Shown here piece by piece: positions 1-5,144 of a stretch of DNA of 5,179 nt (position 1 is the stretch's first letter; every line of letters starts with the position of its first letter). The position numbers were made by a program, and so were the translations under genes. The notes under the pieces are model-generated. The model worked only from the letters and a program-made list of their open reading frames with translations. It was not told the origin of the DNA and searched no databases. The stretch spans positions 1 through 5,179 of the forward strand of contig DSAR01000277.1 of the NCBI GenBank assembly GCA_011046405.1, given 5' to 3'. This DNA is from Chloroflexota bacterium (GTDB lineage: Bacteria; Chloroflexota; Anaerolineae; B4-G1).

Positions 1-2
1 GC

Positions 3-776
3 TTTTACGTGGCGATGGTCATCGTCGGGTTGGCCCTGGCCCTGGCGCTGATGGCCTTGAACGCGCTGGGGCAAGCCGGGCTGGTGGACCAGGTCCGGGC
101 GGCCGAAGAGCGCGGCGCGGTCAGCCTGAGACGCGGATGGGAAGCCGGGAGAGAACGCCTGTGGCCCATCTTCCTGATCCGCCTGCTATTGAGTTTGCCG
201 GTGATCGGCGTCACATTGACCGGCGCGCTCCCCGTGCTGGGAGCGGCGTTGATGACCGTGTTGATGACGTCTCAGGAGCGCCCTGGGATAGCGGCTCCCG
301 GTGTCCTGGTGACGGAATTGGCCCTCTTCGCCTGCTTGCTCCCGGCCCTGTGCGCGGCCGTGGCGCTCTCCATTCCCCTGGGCGTCCTGCAACGATTGGC
401 CGTCTGCGCCTGCGTGCTCCAGGGAGACGGTGTGCGGGGCGGCATCGAGCGGGCCTGGCAGACCCTGCGCGCCCACGCCGGCCCGCTGGCATTGCTCTGG
501 CTGAGTCTCTCGCTTATCGCCGTCGCAGCCACCCTCGTGCTGGGGTTGCCCTTTCTGTTGATCCTGCTCGCTGCGACGGTGATGGCCTGGATGGCGGCAT
601 TGCTCTCCCCGCTGTCCCTCACCGGGGCGACGTTCGCAGTTGGGATCGGTGCGTACTTGGCTATCGCGGCCGTGGGCGGTGTGGTGGAGACCTTCAATAC
701 CTCGGCGTGGACGCTGGCCTATCGCGAACTGAGTGGCCTGGGGCTGACGGGAGACCCAAGCGTATCATCTCAATAA
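3..776 (+). CDS. Multi-pass membrane protein of unknown function (5'-truncated by window edge)
   Basis: The reading frame is open from the window edge (Phe-Tyr codons at 3-8 precede the first GTG at 9), so the true start probably lies upstream and this is a C-terminal portion of at least 255 residues. Counting from the GTG, hydrophobic segments lie at about 2-23, 52-85 (probably two spans), 103-131, 158-180, 181-205 and 206-228, which makes it an integral inner-membrane protein. Two soluble stretches look alike: residues about 26-62 (VDQVRAAEE, then SLRRGWEAGRERLW) and about 129-165 (VCACVLQGDG, then GIERAWQTLRAHAG). Each is an amphipathic segment with an R-x-x-W/A-W-type core leading into a new membrane pair, which suggests an internally duplicated architecture. 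The C-terminus carries FNTSAWTLAYREL, then a short polar tail. From memory, similar uncharacterised proteins occur in Chloroflexota; I cannot assign a transport or enzymatic role. The stop TAA (774-776) is 19 nt before an inverted repeat. Confidence 0.8.
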   Translation, partial: FYVAMVIVGLALALALMALNALGQAGLVDQVRAAEERGAVSLRRGWEAGRERLWPIFLIRLLLSLPVIGVTLTGALPVLGAALMTVLMTSQERPGIAAPGVLVTELALFACLLPALCAAVALSIPLGVLQRLAVCACVLQGDGVRGGIERAWQTLRAHAGPLALLWLSLSLIAVAATLVLGLPFLLILLAATVMAWMAALLSPLSLTGATFAVGIGAYLAIAAVGGVVETFNTSAWTLAYRELSGLGLTGDPSVSSQ

Positions 777-795
777 ACCGGGGCAAACTCGCTCG

Positions 796-843
796 GGCCG
801 GTCTCCTGACCGTGCCCGCTGTGGCTCGGTCGGGAGACCGGCC
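796..843. repeat. 17-bp inverted repeat, possible dispersed palindromic element
   Basis: Arms 796-812 (GGCCGGTCTCCTGACCG) and 827-843 (CGGTCGGGAGACCGGCC) are complementary over 17 bp, with one T-G wobble and a 14-nt loop. A competing pairing exists: GCTGTGGC at 818-825, inside the loop and second arm, is the exact reverse complement of GCCACAGC at 841-848. It lies 19 nt after the membrane-protein stop but no T-run follows on either strand, so it is not a canonical intrinsic terminator, although it could protect a 3' end. GGTCTCC/GGAGACC palindromes of this kind resemble dispersed intergenic repeats I associate with Chloroflexota; that family link is from memory. Confidence 0.75.
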
Positions 844-904
844 ACAGCTCCCCAACTTATTGAGAAGATACACCCAAGCGAGGTAGACACGCTCACAAGA
901 GTCG

Positions 905-933
905 TTGACTAAAAGGCCCAATGGTGCTATCAT
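905..933 (+). promoter_or_regulatory. Sigma70-type promoter for the Thr-Pro-rich protein gene
   Basis: A -35 box TTGACT (905-910, 5 of 6 consensus) and a -10 box TATCAT (928-933, 5 of 6) are separated by the optimal 17 nt. Transcription would begin at about 939-942, leaving a leader of about 22-25 nt before the ATG at 964. That leader contains a GGAG ribosome-binding site at 953-956. Confidence 0.7.
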
Positions 934-963
934 ATACACATTCATCCCCAATGGAGTTGCCCA

Positions 964-1446
964 ATGTTTGATACAGATCGATGGCACCCGATACACTGGG
1001 TGCTGGCCAGTATTATCCTCTTGACGTTGCCCTGTTATTGCCTGGGCTTCATGATGCTGTCTCTCAAAGCGGAGCCGGAGCTTGCGAGTCCGACGCCGAC
1101 AGAAACCACCACGTCCTCGCCTACGCCCTCGGCCTCTCCCACCCTGGAGGCCGGGTCGCCGACGGGTACGCCATCGGTGACGCCGACCCAGTGGGTGCCG
1201 CCTACCCATACACCGACACACACGCCGACCGCGACCTACACGCCGACGCCGACCGAAACGCCAACCGAGACACCGAGCGCTACGCCCACATCGACCGATA
1301 CGCCTACGCCAACCCACACACCGACACACACGCCGACCTTTACGCCGACGGTGACGTTTACGCCGACCAGCACCCCAACGCTCACCTTCACGCCGACCCC
1401 GACGCTGACGCCGACGGAGACCATCACCCCAACCAATGGGTCTTAG
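964..1446 (+). CDS. Membrane-anchored Thr-Pro repeat ('TPT') low-complexity protein
   Basis: The protein has 160 residues. The ATG at 964 is supported by GGAG at 953-956 (7-nt spacing) and a good promoter just upstream. Residues 1-11 are a short polar N-terminus. Residues 12-34 (WVLASIILLTL, continuing to MMLSL) form one membrane segment or an uncleaved signal anchor; the Cys residues within it do not fit a lipobox. From about residue 42 to 157 the sequence is almost entirely Thr/Pro/Ser in TPTxTPT style, with a duplicated PTHTPTHTPT block at 80-89 and 116-125. Such regions are extended, flexible and often glycosylated, and usually act as linkers or stalks outside the membrane. Here no folded domain follows: the protein ends ITPTNGS. 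It may therefore be a short surface stalk or a remnant of a longer linker protein. It has its own promoter and terminator, so it is probably monocistronic. Function unknown. Confidence 0.75.
   Translation: MFDTDRWHPIHWVLASIILLTLPCYCLGFMMLSLKAEPELASPTPTETTTSSPTPSASPTLEAGSPTGTPSVTPTQWVPPTHTPTHTPTATYTPTPTETPTETPSATPTSTDTPTPTHTPTHTPTFTPTVTFTPTSTPTLTFTPTPTLTPTETITPTNGS
1087..1437. repeat. Degenerate ACGCCGACC-type tandem repeat encoding the TPT tract
   Basis: The DNA consists of short imperfect repeats built from ACx-CCx-ACx codons (Thr-Pro-Thr), and the period keeps the coding frame. A 21-nt exact direct repeat occurs at 1210-1230 and 1318-1338, 108 nt (36 codons) apart, which indicates a segmental duplication within the tract. 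Other frames on both strands also stay open because of the composition, giving misleading ORFs. Confidence 0.75.
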
Positions 1447-1473
1447 CGTGTATCATCTCGATGAAGCGAGGGG

Positions 1474-1518
1474 CGGGGTGTGTGCGGATGGCTTTGCTGC
1501 TTGCACACACCCCGTTTT
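1474..1518 (+). terminator. Rho-independent terminator after the TPT gene
   Basis: A perfect 12-bp GC-rich stem, CGGGGTGTGTGC (1474-1485) with GCACACACCCCG (1503-1514), encloses a 17-nt loop. It is followed at once by TTTT and then CCCCTT. It lies 27 nt after the TAG of the upstream gene and insulates it from the peptidase genes. Confidence 0.85.
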
Positions 1519-1524
1519 CCCCTT

Positions 1525-1539
1525 AGACTTCCGAAGTCT
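1525..1539. repeat. 15-nt perfect dyad AGACTTC-C-GAAGTCT
   Basis: The 7-nt arms are exactly complementary around one central base. It lies between the terminator and the inverted-repeat element upstream of the peptidase genes. It could be an operator for a dimeric regulator or a short dispersed palindrome; the sequence alone does not decide. Confidence 0.5.
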
Positions 1540-1573
1540 GACAGAAATCCGCTGAGTTATGCTTTCATTTTAT

Positions 1574-1711
1574 TACCCGACATCTCTGGATCACGAATGT
1601 CACGAAAGGACGAATCACACGAATGGTCGAATGTCAAAAAACATTCGTGACATTCGACCATTCGTGTGATTCGTGATCGAAAATCAGGCTCTTGGCCACG
1701 AATGTCGGGTA
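1574..1711. mobile_element. Nested inverted-repeat element, possibly a MITE-like or CGAAT-type intergenic repeat
   Basis: The outer arms TACCCGACAT (1574-1583) and ATGTCGGGTA (1702-1711) are exact 10-bp inverted repeats. Weaker similarity continues outward (GCTTTCAT at 1561 against the complement of GTGAATGC at 1712-1719). Inside lie a second pair, GATCACGAA (1589-1597) with TTCGTGATC (1670-1678), and a 27-bp perfect stem (1610-1636 with 1648-1674). The whole stretch is built from CGAAT/ATTCG words spaced about 8-10 nt apart. It encodes nothing convincing and has no obvious target-site duplication. It could be a non-autonomous mobile repeat or a family of dispersed hairpins. Its right end stops about 16 nt before the ribosome-binding site of the first peptidase gene. 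Confidence 0.55.
1610..1674. repeat. 27-bp perfect hairpin, core of the nested element
   Basis: Arm 1610-1636 (beginning ACGAATCACACGAATGG) pairs perfectly with arm 1648-1674 (ending CCATTCGTGTGATTCGT), leaving an 11-nt loop that starts with AAAA. No T-run follows on the plus strand, so it is not a standard terminator. If transcription of the peptidase operon starts upstream of it, it would form a very stable structure in the 5' leader, 52 nt before the ribosome-binding site. Confidence 0.85.
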
Positions 1712-1726
1712 GTGAATGCTTTCAAG

Positions 1727-1732
1727 AAGGAG
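1727..1732 (+). promoter_or_regulatory. Shine-Dalgarno AAGGAG that fixes the GTG start of the first M42 gene
   Basis: AAGGAG lies 6 nt before the in-frame GTG at 1739. The same frame is open back to a GTG at 1673, but that codon sits inside the hairpin arm and has no ribosome-binding site. Confidence 0.8.
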
Positions 1733-1738
1733 AGTGTA

Positions 1739-2836
1739 GTGAAAACAAATGTTTTGCTGAGACAATTATCCGACGTCGTCGGCATTTCGGGACACGAGGC
1801 TCCGGCGCGAGACCTGGTGCGCCAGATTTGGGAACCTCTCGTCGATGAGATCCGCGACGACAAGATGAGCAATCTGATCGCCCTCAAAAAAGGTCAGGGG
1901 ATGGGCGAGGATGCATCAACTGCACGTCCGAAACTGATGCTGGCGGCCCACATTGACGAGATTGGACTCCGGGTCACCGGCATCGAGAAAGGATTCCTGC
2001 GCATCACGCGGGTGGGCGGGACCGACCAACGTCTGTTGCTGGGCCTGGAGGTGACCGTCCACGGCCAGCGAGATTTACCCGGCATCGTGGCGACCCGCCC
2101 GCCCCACGTCCTGCCGCAAAGCGAGCGTAAGAAGTCCGTTCCGTGGGATCAGATCTTCGTGGACGTCGGGTTGCCGCCGGACGAGGTCGAGCAACTGCTT
2201 CAGGTCGGTGACCTCATCTCCTTCCGGCGAGAGGCGGTCGAGCTGAAGAACAATCGCATAGCTGGCAAGGCGATGGACGACCGGGCCAGCGTGGCCATCG
2301 TGACCCTGGTGTTGGAACAATTGGCCAACGTGAAACACGCCTGGGACGTGTACGCCGTGGCGACAGTTCAGGAGGAGACAGGTCTGAAGGGCGCTATGAC
2401 CTCGGCCTACGGCGTCGCGCCCGATATGGCAGTGGCGTTGGACGTCACCTTCGCCAAGCAACCAGGCCTCTCCGACGACGAATTTTTTCCTCTGGGAAAG
2501 GGGCCGACAATCAGCGTGGGGCCAAATTTCCATCCCAAGCTGGTCGAGCGCTTGAAGGAAGTCGCCAAGGCGCAGGAAATATCGTACCACGTCGCCCCGA
2601 TCTCCGGGCGCAGCGGCACCGACGCATGGGCCATTCAGGTCGCCCGCGAGGGTGTGCCGACCGCCCTGATCGGCCTGCCGCTCCGGTACATGCACCAGCC
2701 GGTTGAATTGCTCGACGTGCAAGACGTCGAGCGGGCCGGTCGCTGGTTGGCCACCTTCGTCGCCGGGCTGGAAGCCGATTTCCTGGACACCCTGGCCTGG
2801 CACCAGGAACCCGATAGCGACGCGGAAAGTGAGTAA
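1739..2836 (+). CDS. M42 family metallopeptidase (TET/deblocking aminopeptidase type), first of three
   Basis: The 365 residues from the GTG match the usual 340-370 of the family. It should be a cytosolic dinuclear-metal aminopeptidase removing N-terminal residues from oligopeptides. The start is chosen by AAGGAG at 1727-1732 and by alignment of LLRQLSDVVGISGHE with the N-termini of the two paralogues downstream. Visible motifs: AAHIDEIG with metal ligand His71 and Asp73; GKAMDDR with bridging Asp180; VQEETGLKGA with catalytic base Glu212 and metal ligand Glu213; VALDVT with ligand Asp235; LRYMHQPVE with ligand His319. These positions agree closely with those known for archaeal TET peptidases. 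Residues about 75-165 would be the inserted dimerisation domain. The GRSGTDAWAIQVAREG segment (290-304) near the active site carries a Trp where the paralogues have Gly or Ala. The C-terminal tail is acidic. Some M42 proteins are annotated as endoglucanases; peptidase is the better-supported role. The next gene begins 7 nt after the stop. Confidence 0.92.
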   Translation: MKTNVLLRQLSDVVGISGHEAPARDLVRQIWEPLVDEIRDDKMSNLIALKKGQGMGEDASTARPKLMLAAHIDEIGLRVTGIEKGFLRITRVGGTDQRLLLGLEVTVHGQRDLPGIVATRPPHVLPQSERKKSVPWDQIFVDVGLPPDEVEQLLQVGDLISFRREAVELKNNRIAGKAMDDRASVAIVTLVLEQLANVKHAWDVYAVATVQEETGLKGAMTSAYGVAPDMAVALDVTFAKQPGLSDDEFFPLGKGPTISVGPNFHPKLVERLKEVAKAQEISYHVAPISGRSGTDAWAIQVAREGVPTALIGLPLRYMHQPVELLDVQDVERAGRWLATFVAGLEADFLDTLAWHQEPDSDAESE

Positions 2837-2843
2837 ATAGACG

Positions 2844-3914
2844 ATGATGATGATGCAGAAGAAGAATGAAATAGCAGATACGAGCATGTTGCGAGAGCTT
2901 TCGAACGCGATTGGCGTCTCCGGGGACGAGGGAAACGTGCGCGCCATCGTGCTCGAGGCCATACGGGAGCACGTGGACGAGGTCACCGTGGATTCCATCG
3001 GCAACGTCCTGGCCTTCAAGAAAGGGACCGGACGCCAGCGGTTACGGGTGATGCTCGACGCCCACATGGACGAGGTCGGCCTGATGGTCGTGGGATACAC
3101 CAACGAGGGATTACTGCGGATGAGAACCGTCGGCGGGATCGACGCCCGGTTACTGCCGGGTACGCTCCTCAAGGTCGGTCCCGATCAGATGCCTGGCGTC
3201 ATCGGCGTCAAACCCATCCACCTGGCCGACGAGGCGGAGCGGAACAAGGTGGTCCAGATCAAGCAGTTGGCCATCGACATCGGCGCTAAAGACAAGGAAG
3301 AGGCCGAGAAATTGGCCCCGTTGGGGACCTACGCCGCGTTCGATACGACTTTCCGGGAGATGGGATCCGCCGTCAGCGGCAAGGCCTTCGATGACCGGGC
3401 CGGCTGCGCGGCGCTGATCGCGCTGTTGCGCGGCGAGCGCTTCCCCTCCGACATTCACGCCGCCTTCACCGTCCAGGAGGAGGTGGGGCTGCGGGGCGCG
3501 AGGGTGGCGGCCTACGCGCTGGAACCAGACTGCGCCTTCGCATTGGAGGGGACCATCGCCGACGACATCCCCAAGGACAAAGACGTCAGCCCGACGACAG
3601 AATTGGGAAAAGGCCCCGCCCTGACGGTGATGGACCGGTCCTTCATCGCCGACCGGCGATTGCTGAAACTGCTGACCGAAACGGCGGACGAGCTGGACAT
3701 CCCCTATCAATTCAAACAGCCGGGTATGGGCGGCACCGACGCGGGTGCCATCCATCTCGCCCGCGAGGGAATCCCTTCGATCACGATCGCGGTTCCCTGC
3801 CGCTACATTCACAGCCAGTTGGGGCTGTTGAACCTGGACGATTTCCACCATACGATTCAATTGACGCGCGAAAGCCTTTCACGCCTCACGCGGCGTATAT
3901 TGAGGAGGAACTGA
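2844..3914 (+). CDS. M42 family metallopeptidase, second of three
   Basis: The protein has 356 residues if translation starts at the first of four consecutive ATG codons (2844-2855); starting at the fourth would remove only three. No strong ribosome-binding site precedes it (AAGTGAG at 2827-2833 is weak). With only 7 nt between the stop of the previous gene and this start, translational coupling is likely. Catalytic features are complete: LDAHMDEVG (His74, Asp76), GKAFDDR (Asp183), VQEEVGLRGA (Glu212 catalytic, Glu213 ligand), ALEGTIADD (Glu235 as metal ligand, where the neighbours have Asp) and CRYIHS (His323). Asp/Glu variation at that ligand is known in the family. The region near the active site reads MGGTDAGAIHLAREG (295-309). 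The sequence after the last His (SQLGLLNLDD) lacks the P-x-E pattern of the other two. Residues about 5-14 (QKKNEIADTS) are an extra polar N-terminal segment. It should form TET-like oligomers; its specificity differs from its neighbours by inference only. Confidence 0.92.
   Translation: MMMMQKKNEIADTSMLRELSNAIGVSGDEGNVRAIVLEAIREHVDEVTVDSIGNVLAFKKGTGRQRLRVMLDAHMDEVGLMVVGYTNEGLLRMRTVGGIDARLLPGTLLKVGPDQMPGVIGVKPIHLADEAERNKVVQIKQLAIDIGAKDKEEAEKLAPLGTYAAFDTTFREMGSAVSGKAFDDRAGCAALIALLRGERFPSDIHAAFTVQEEVGLRGARVAAYALEPDCAFALEGTIADDIPKDKDVSPTTELGKGPALTVMDRSFIADRRLLKLLTETADELDIPYQFKQPGMGGTDAGAIHLAREGIPSITIAVPCRYIHSQLGLLNLDDFHHTIQLTRESLSRLTRRILRRN
3902..3908 (+). promoter_or_regulatory. Strong Shine-Dalgarno GAGGAGG for the third M42 gene
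   Basis: GAGGAGG lies inside the last codons of the second peptidase gene, 7 nt before the ATG at 3916. It is the strongest ribosome-binding site in the operon, whereas the middle gene has almost none. Confidence 0.8.
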
Positions 3915-3915
3915 G

Positions 3916-4938
3916 ATGCAGACAGAAAATATCCAAGAATTGACCCGTAAATTCGTAGAGAGCTATGGCCCTTCGGGAGCGGAAGACCAGATTCGGGACG
4001 TGATCCGGGCCGAGGTCGAGTCCCTGGTGGACGAGGTGCGCGTCGATGCGCTGGGCAATCTGATCACGCACAAGACAGGCGATGAAGGCGGACAGCGCCT
4101 GCTCCTGGCGGCCCACATGGACGAGATCGGCGTGATGGTGACCTACGTGGACGAGAAGGGCTTCGCCCGTTTCACCCCCATCGGCGGCATAAATCCCCTG
4201 ACCTGTATCGGCGGGCGCGTGATGTTCGCCAGCGGCGTGGTGGGCGTTATCGGCGTCGAACAAAAACGGGATAACGCCGACAAGATCCCCCAGATCAACC
4301 AACTCTACCTCGACGTGGGCGGCGCGAGCCGTGACGATTGTCCCGTCCAGGTGGGCGACGCGGGCGTCTTCGTCCGCCCGTTCGCGGCCCAGGGCTCGCG
4401 GTGGATTGCCAAGGCGATGGACGACCGCATCGGTTGCGCCGTCCTCGTCGCGGCGTTGCAGGAGATGGCGGATCAAGACTCGCCGCACGACCTGTACGTC
4501 GTCTTCAGCGTGCAAGAGGAGGTCGGGTTGCGCGGAGCGCGCACGTCGGCCTATGGCATCGATCCCGACGTCGCCATTGCCGTGGACGTGACCGGGACCG
4601 GCGACACGCCAGAAAGCCGCCACATGGCGGTCAAGCTGGGTGCAGGGCCGGCGGTGAAGATCCAGGACGCTGGCATGATCGCCCACCCTATGGTGAGAAA
4701 TCTACTGGTGCAACGCGCCGAGGCGGCGGAAATTCCTTATCAACTGGAGGTGCTAACAGGCGGTTCGACCGATGCGGCGGCGATGCAACTCACGCGAGCG
4801 GGCGTGCCGGCCGGTTGCCTTTCGATCCCCTGTCGTTACATCCACTCGCCCTCAGAGATGGTCGATCGGCGGGACGTGGAGAACGGGGTGCGCTTGCTGG
4901 TCGAGGTGCTGCGGCAGGCGTTGAGTGTTGAGAGCTGA
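3916..4938 (+). CDS. M42 family metallopeptidase, third of three; C-terminus runs into a tandem repeat
   Basis: The protein has 340 residues. The start is one base after the previous stop (TGA-G-ATG) behind GAGGAGG, so the three genes form one operon. Motifs: LAAHMDEIG (His67, Asp69), AKAMDDR (Asp169), VQEEVGLRGA (Glu201 catalytic, Glu202 ligand), AVDVTGTGD (Asp224) and CRYIHSPSEMVD (His310). All ligands are present, so it should be an active cytosolic aminopeptidase. The region near the active site reads LTGGSTDAAAMQLTRAG (280-296), different from both paralogues. It is about 16-25 residues shorter than its neighbours, mostly through shorter N- and C-terminal ends. The last five residues (LSVES) and the stop codon TGA lie within the first copies of the heptamer array that begins at 4921. 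The original C-terminus may therefore have been replaced or trimmed by repeat growth; the lost part would be short because the conserved fold ends near LVEVLRQA. No terminator is visible downstream. Confidence 0.92.
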   Translation: MQTENIQELTRKFVESYGPSGAEDQIRDVIRAEVESLVDEVRVDALGNLITHKTGDEGGQRLLLAAHMDEIGVMVTYVDEKGFARFTPIGGINPLTCIGGRVMFASGVVGVIGVEQKRDNADKIPQINQLYLDVGGASRDDCPVQVGDAGVFVRPFAAQGSRWIAKAMDDRIGCAVLVAALQEMADQDSPHDLYVVFSVQEEVGLRGARTSAYGIDPDVAIAVDVTGTGDTPESRHMAVKLGAGPAVKIQDAGMIAHPMVRNLLVQRAEAAEIPYQLEVLTGGSTDAAAMQLTRAGVPAGCLSIPCRYIHSPSEMVDRRDVENGVRLLVEVLRQALSVES

Positions 4939-5116
4939 GGACTGAGAACTGAGAATTGAGAGCTGAGGACTGAGAACTGAGAATTGAGAGCTGAGGACTG
5001 AGAACTGAGAATTGAGAGCTGAGGACTGAGGACTGAGAATTGAGAGCTGAGGACTGAGGACTGAGAATTGAGAGCTGAGGACTGAGGACTGAGGACTGAG
5101 AACTGAGGACTGAGGG
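4921..5116. repeat. Heptanucleotide tandem array, 28 copies of NTGAGNN with a 28-nt higher-order period
   Basis: The stretch parses without gaps into 28 heptamers. Main variants are CTGAGGA, CTGAGAA and TTGAGAG; the first copy is TTGAGTG and the last CTGAGGG. TTGAGAG recurs exactly every fourth unit (4928, 4956, 4984, 5012, 5040, 5068), giving a 28-nt unit. The first three have the order GGA-GAA-GAA and the next two GGA-GGA-GAA, which shows stepwise expansion of different unit versions. The final part (5096-5116) is less regular. The plus strand has TGA in all frames, while the complement has no stop in any frame, so long minus-strand ORFs here are artefacts. Confidence 0.97.
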
Positions 5117-5144
5117 AGATATGGCCTGACGAACACCCCGTATC

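Noticed and set aside
796..843. Intrinsic terminator of the membrane-protein gene
   Set aside because: The stem is strong, but no T-run follows on the plus strand or, read the other way, on the minus strand.
1236..1436. Minus-strand Val-Gly repeat ORF resembling a silk-like or elastin-like protein
   Set aside because: It is the direct antisense of the ACGCCGACC repeats and has no start signals.
981..1526. Plus-strand frame over the TPT tract giving an HADADRDADGD-type Asp-rich protein that could suggest calcium-binding repeats
   Set aside because: It is a frame-shifted shadow of the Thr-Pro repeat. The TPT frame has the ribosome-binding site, promoter and membrane anchor.
1538..1563. Promoter CTGACA / TATGCT for the peptidase operon
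   Set aside because: The spacing is only 14 nt and the -10 match is poor, so it was left as a note and not a feature.
1574..1711. CRISPR-like or short-repeat array made of CGAAT words
   Set aside because: The words are arranged as complementary arms of one hairpin and not as equal direct repeats with unique spacers.
2075..3172. Long minus-strand ORF of 365 codons across the first two peptidase genes
   Set aside because: It is antisense to well-supported M42 genes, shows no recognisable domain, and is typical of high-GC shadow frames.
3886..4686. Minus-strand ORF of 266 codons opposite the third peptidase
   Set aside because: It is a His/Asp/Val-rich shadow of the M42 coding frame, without a start signal.
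4921..5116. CRISPR array, because of the 28-nt period
   Set aside because: The 28-nt unit is four heptamers in tandem with no spacers.
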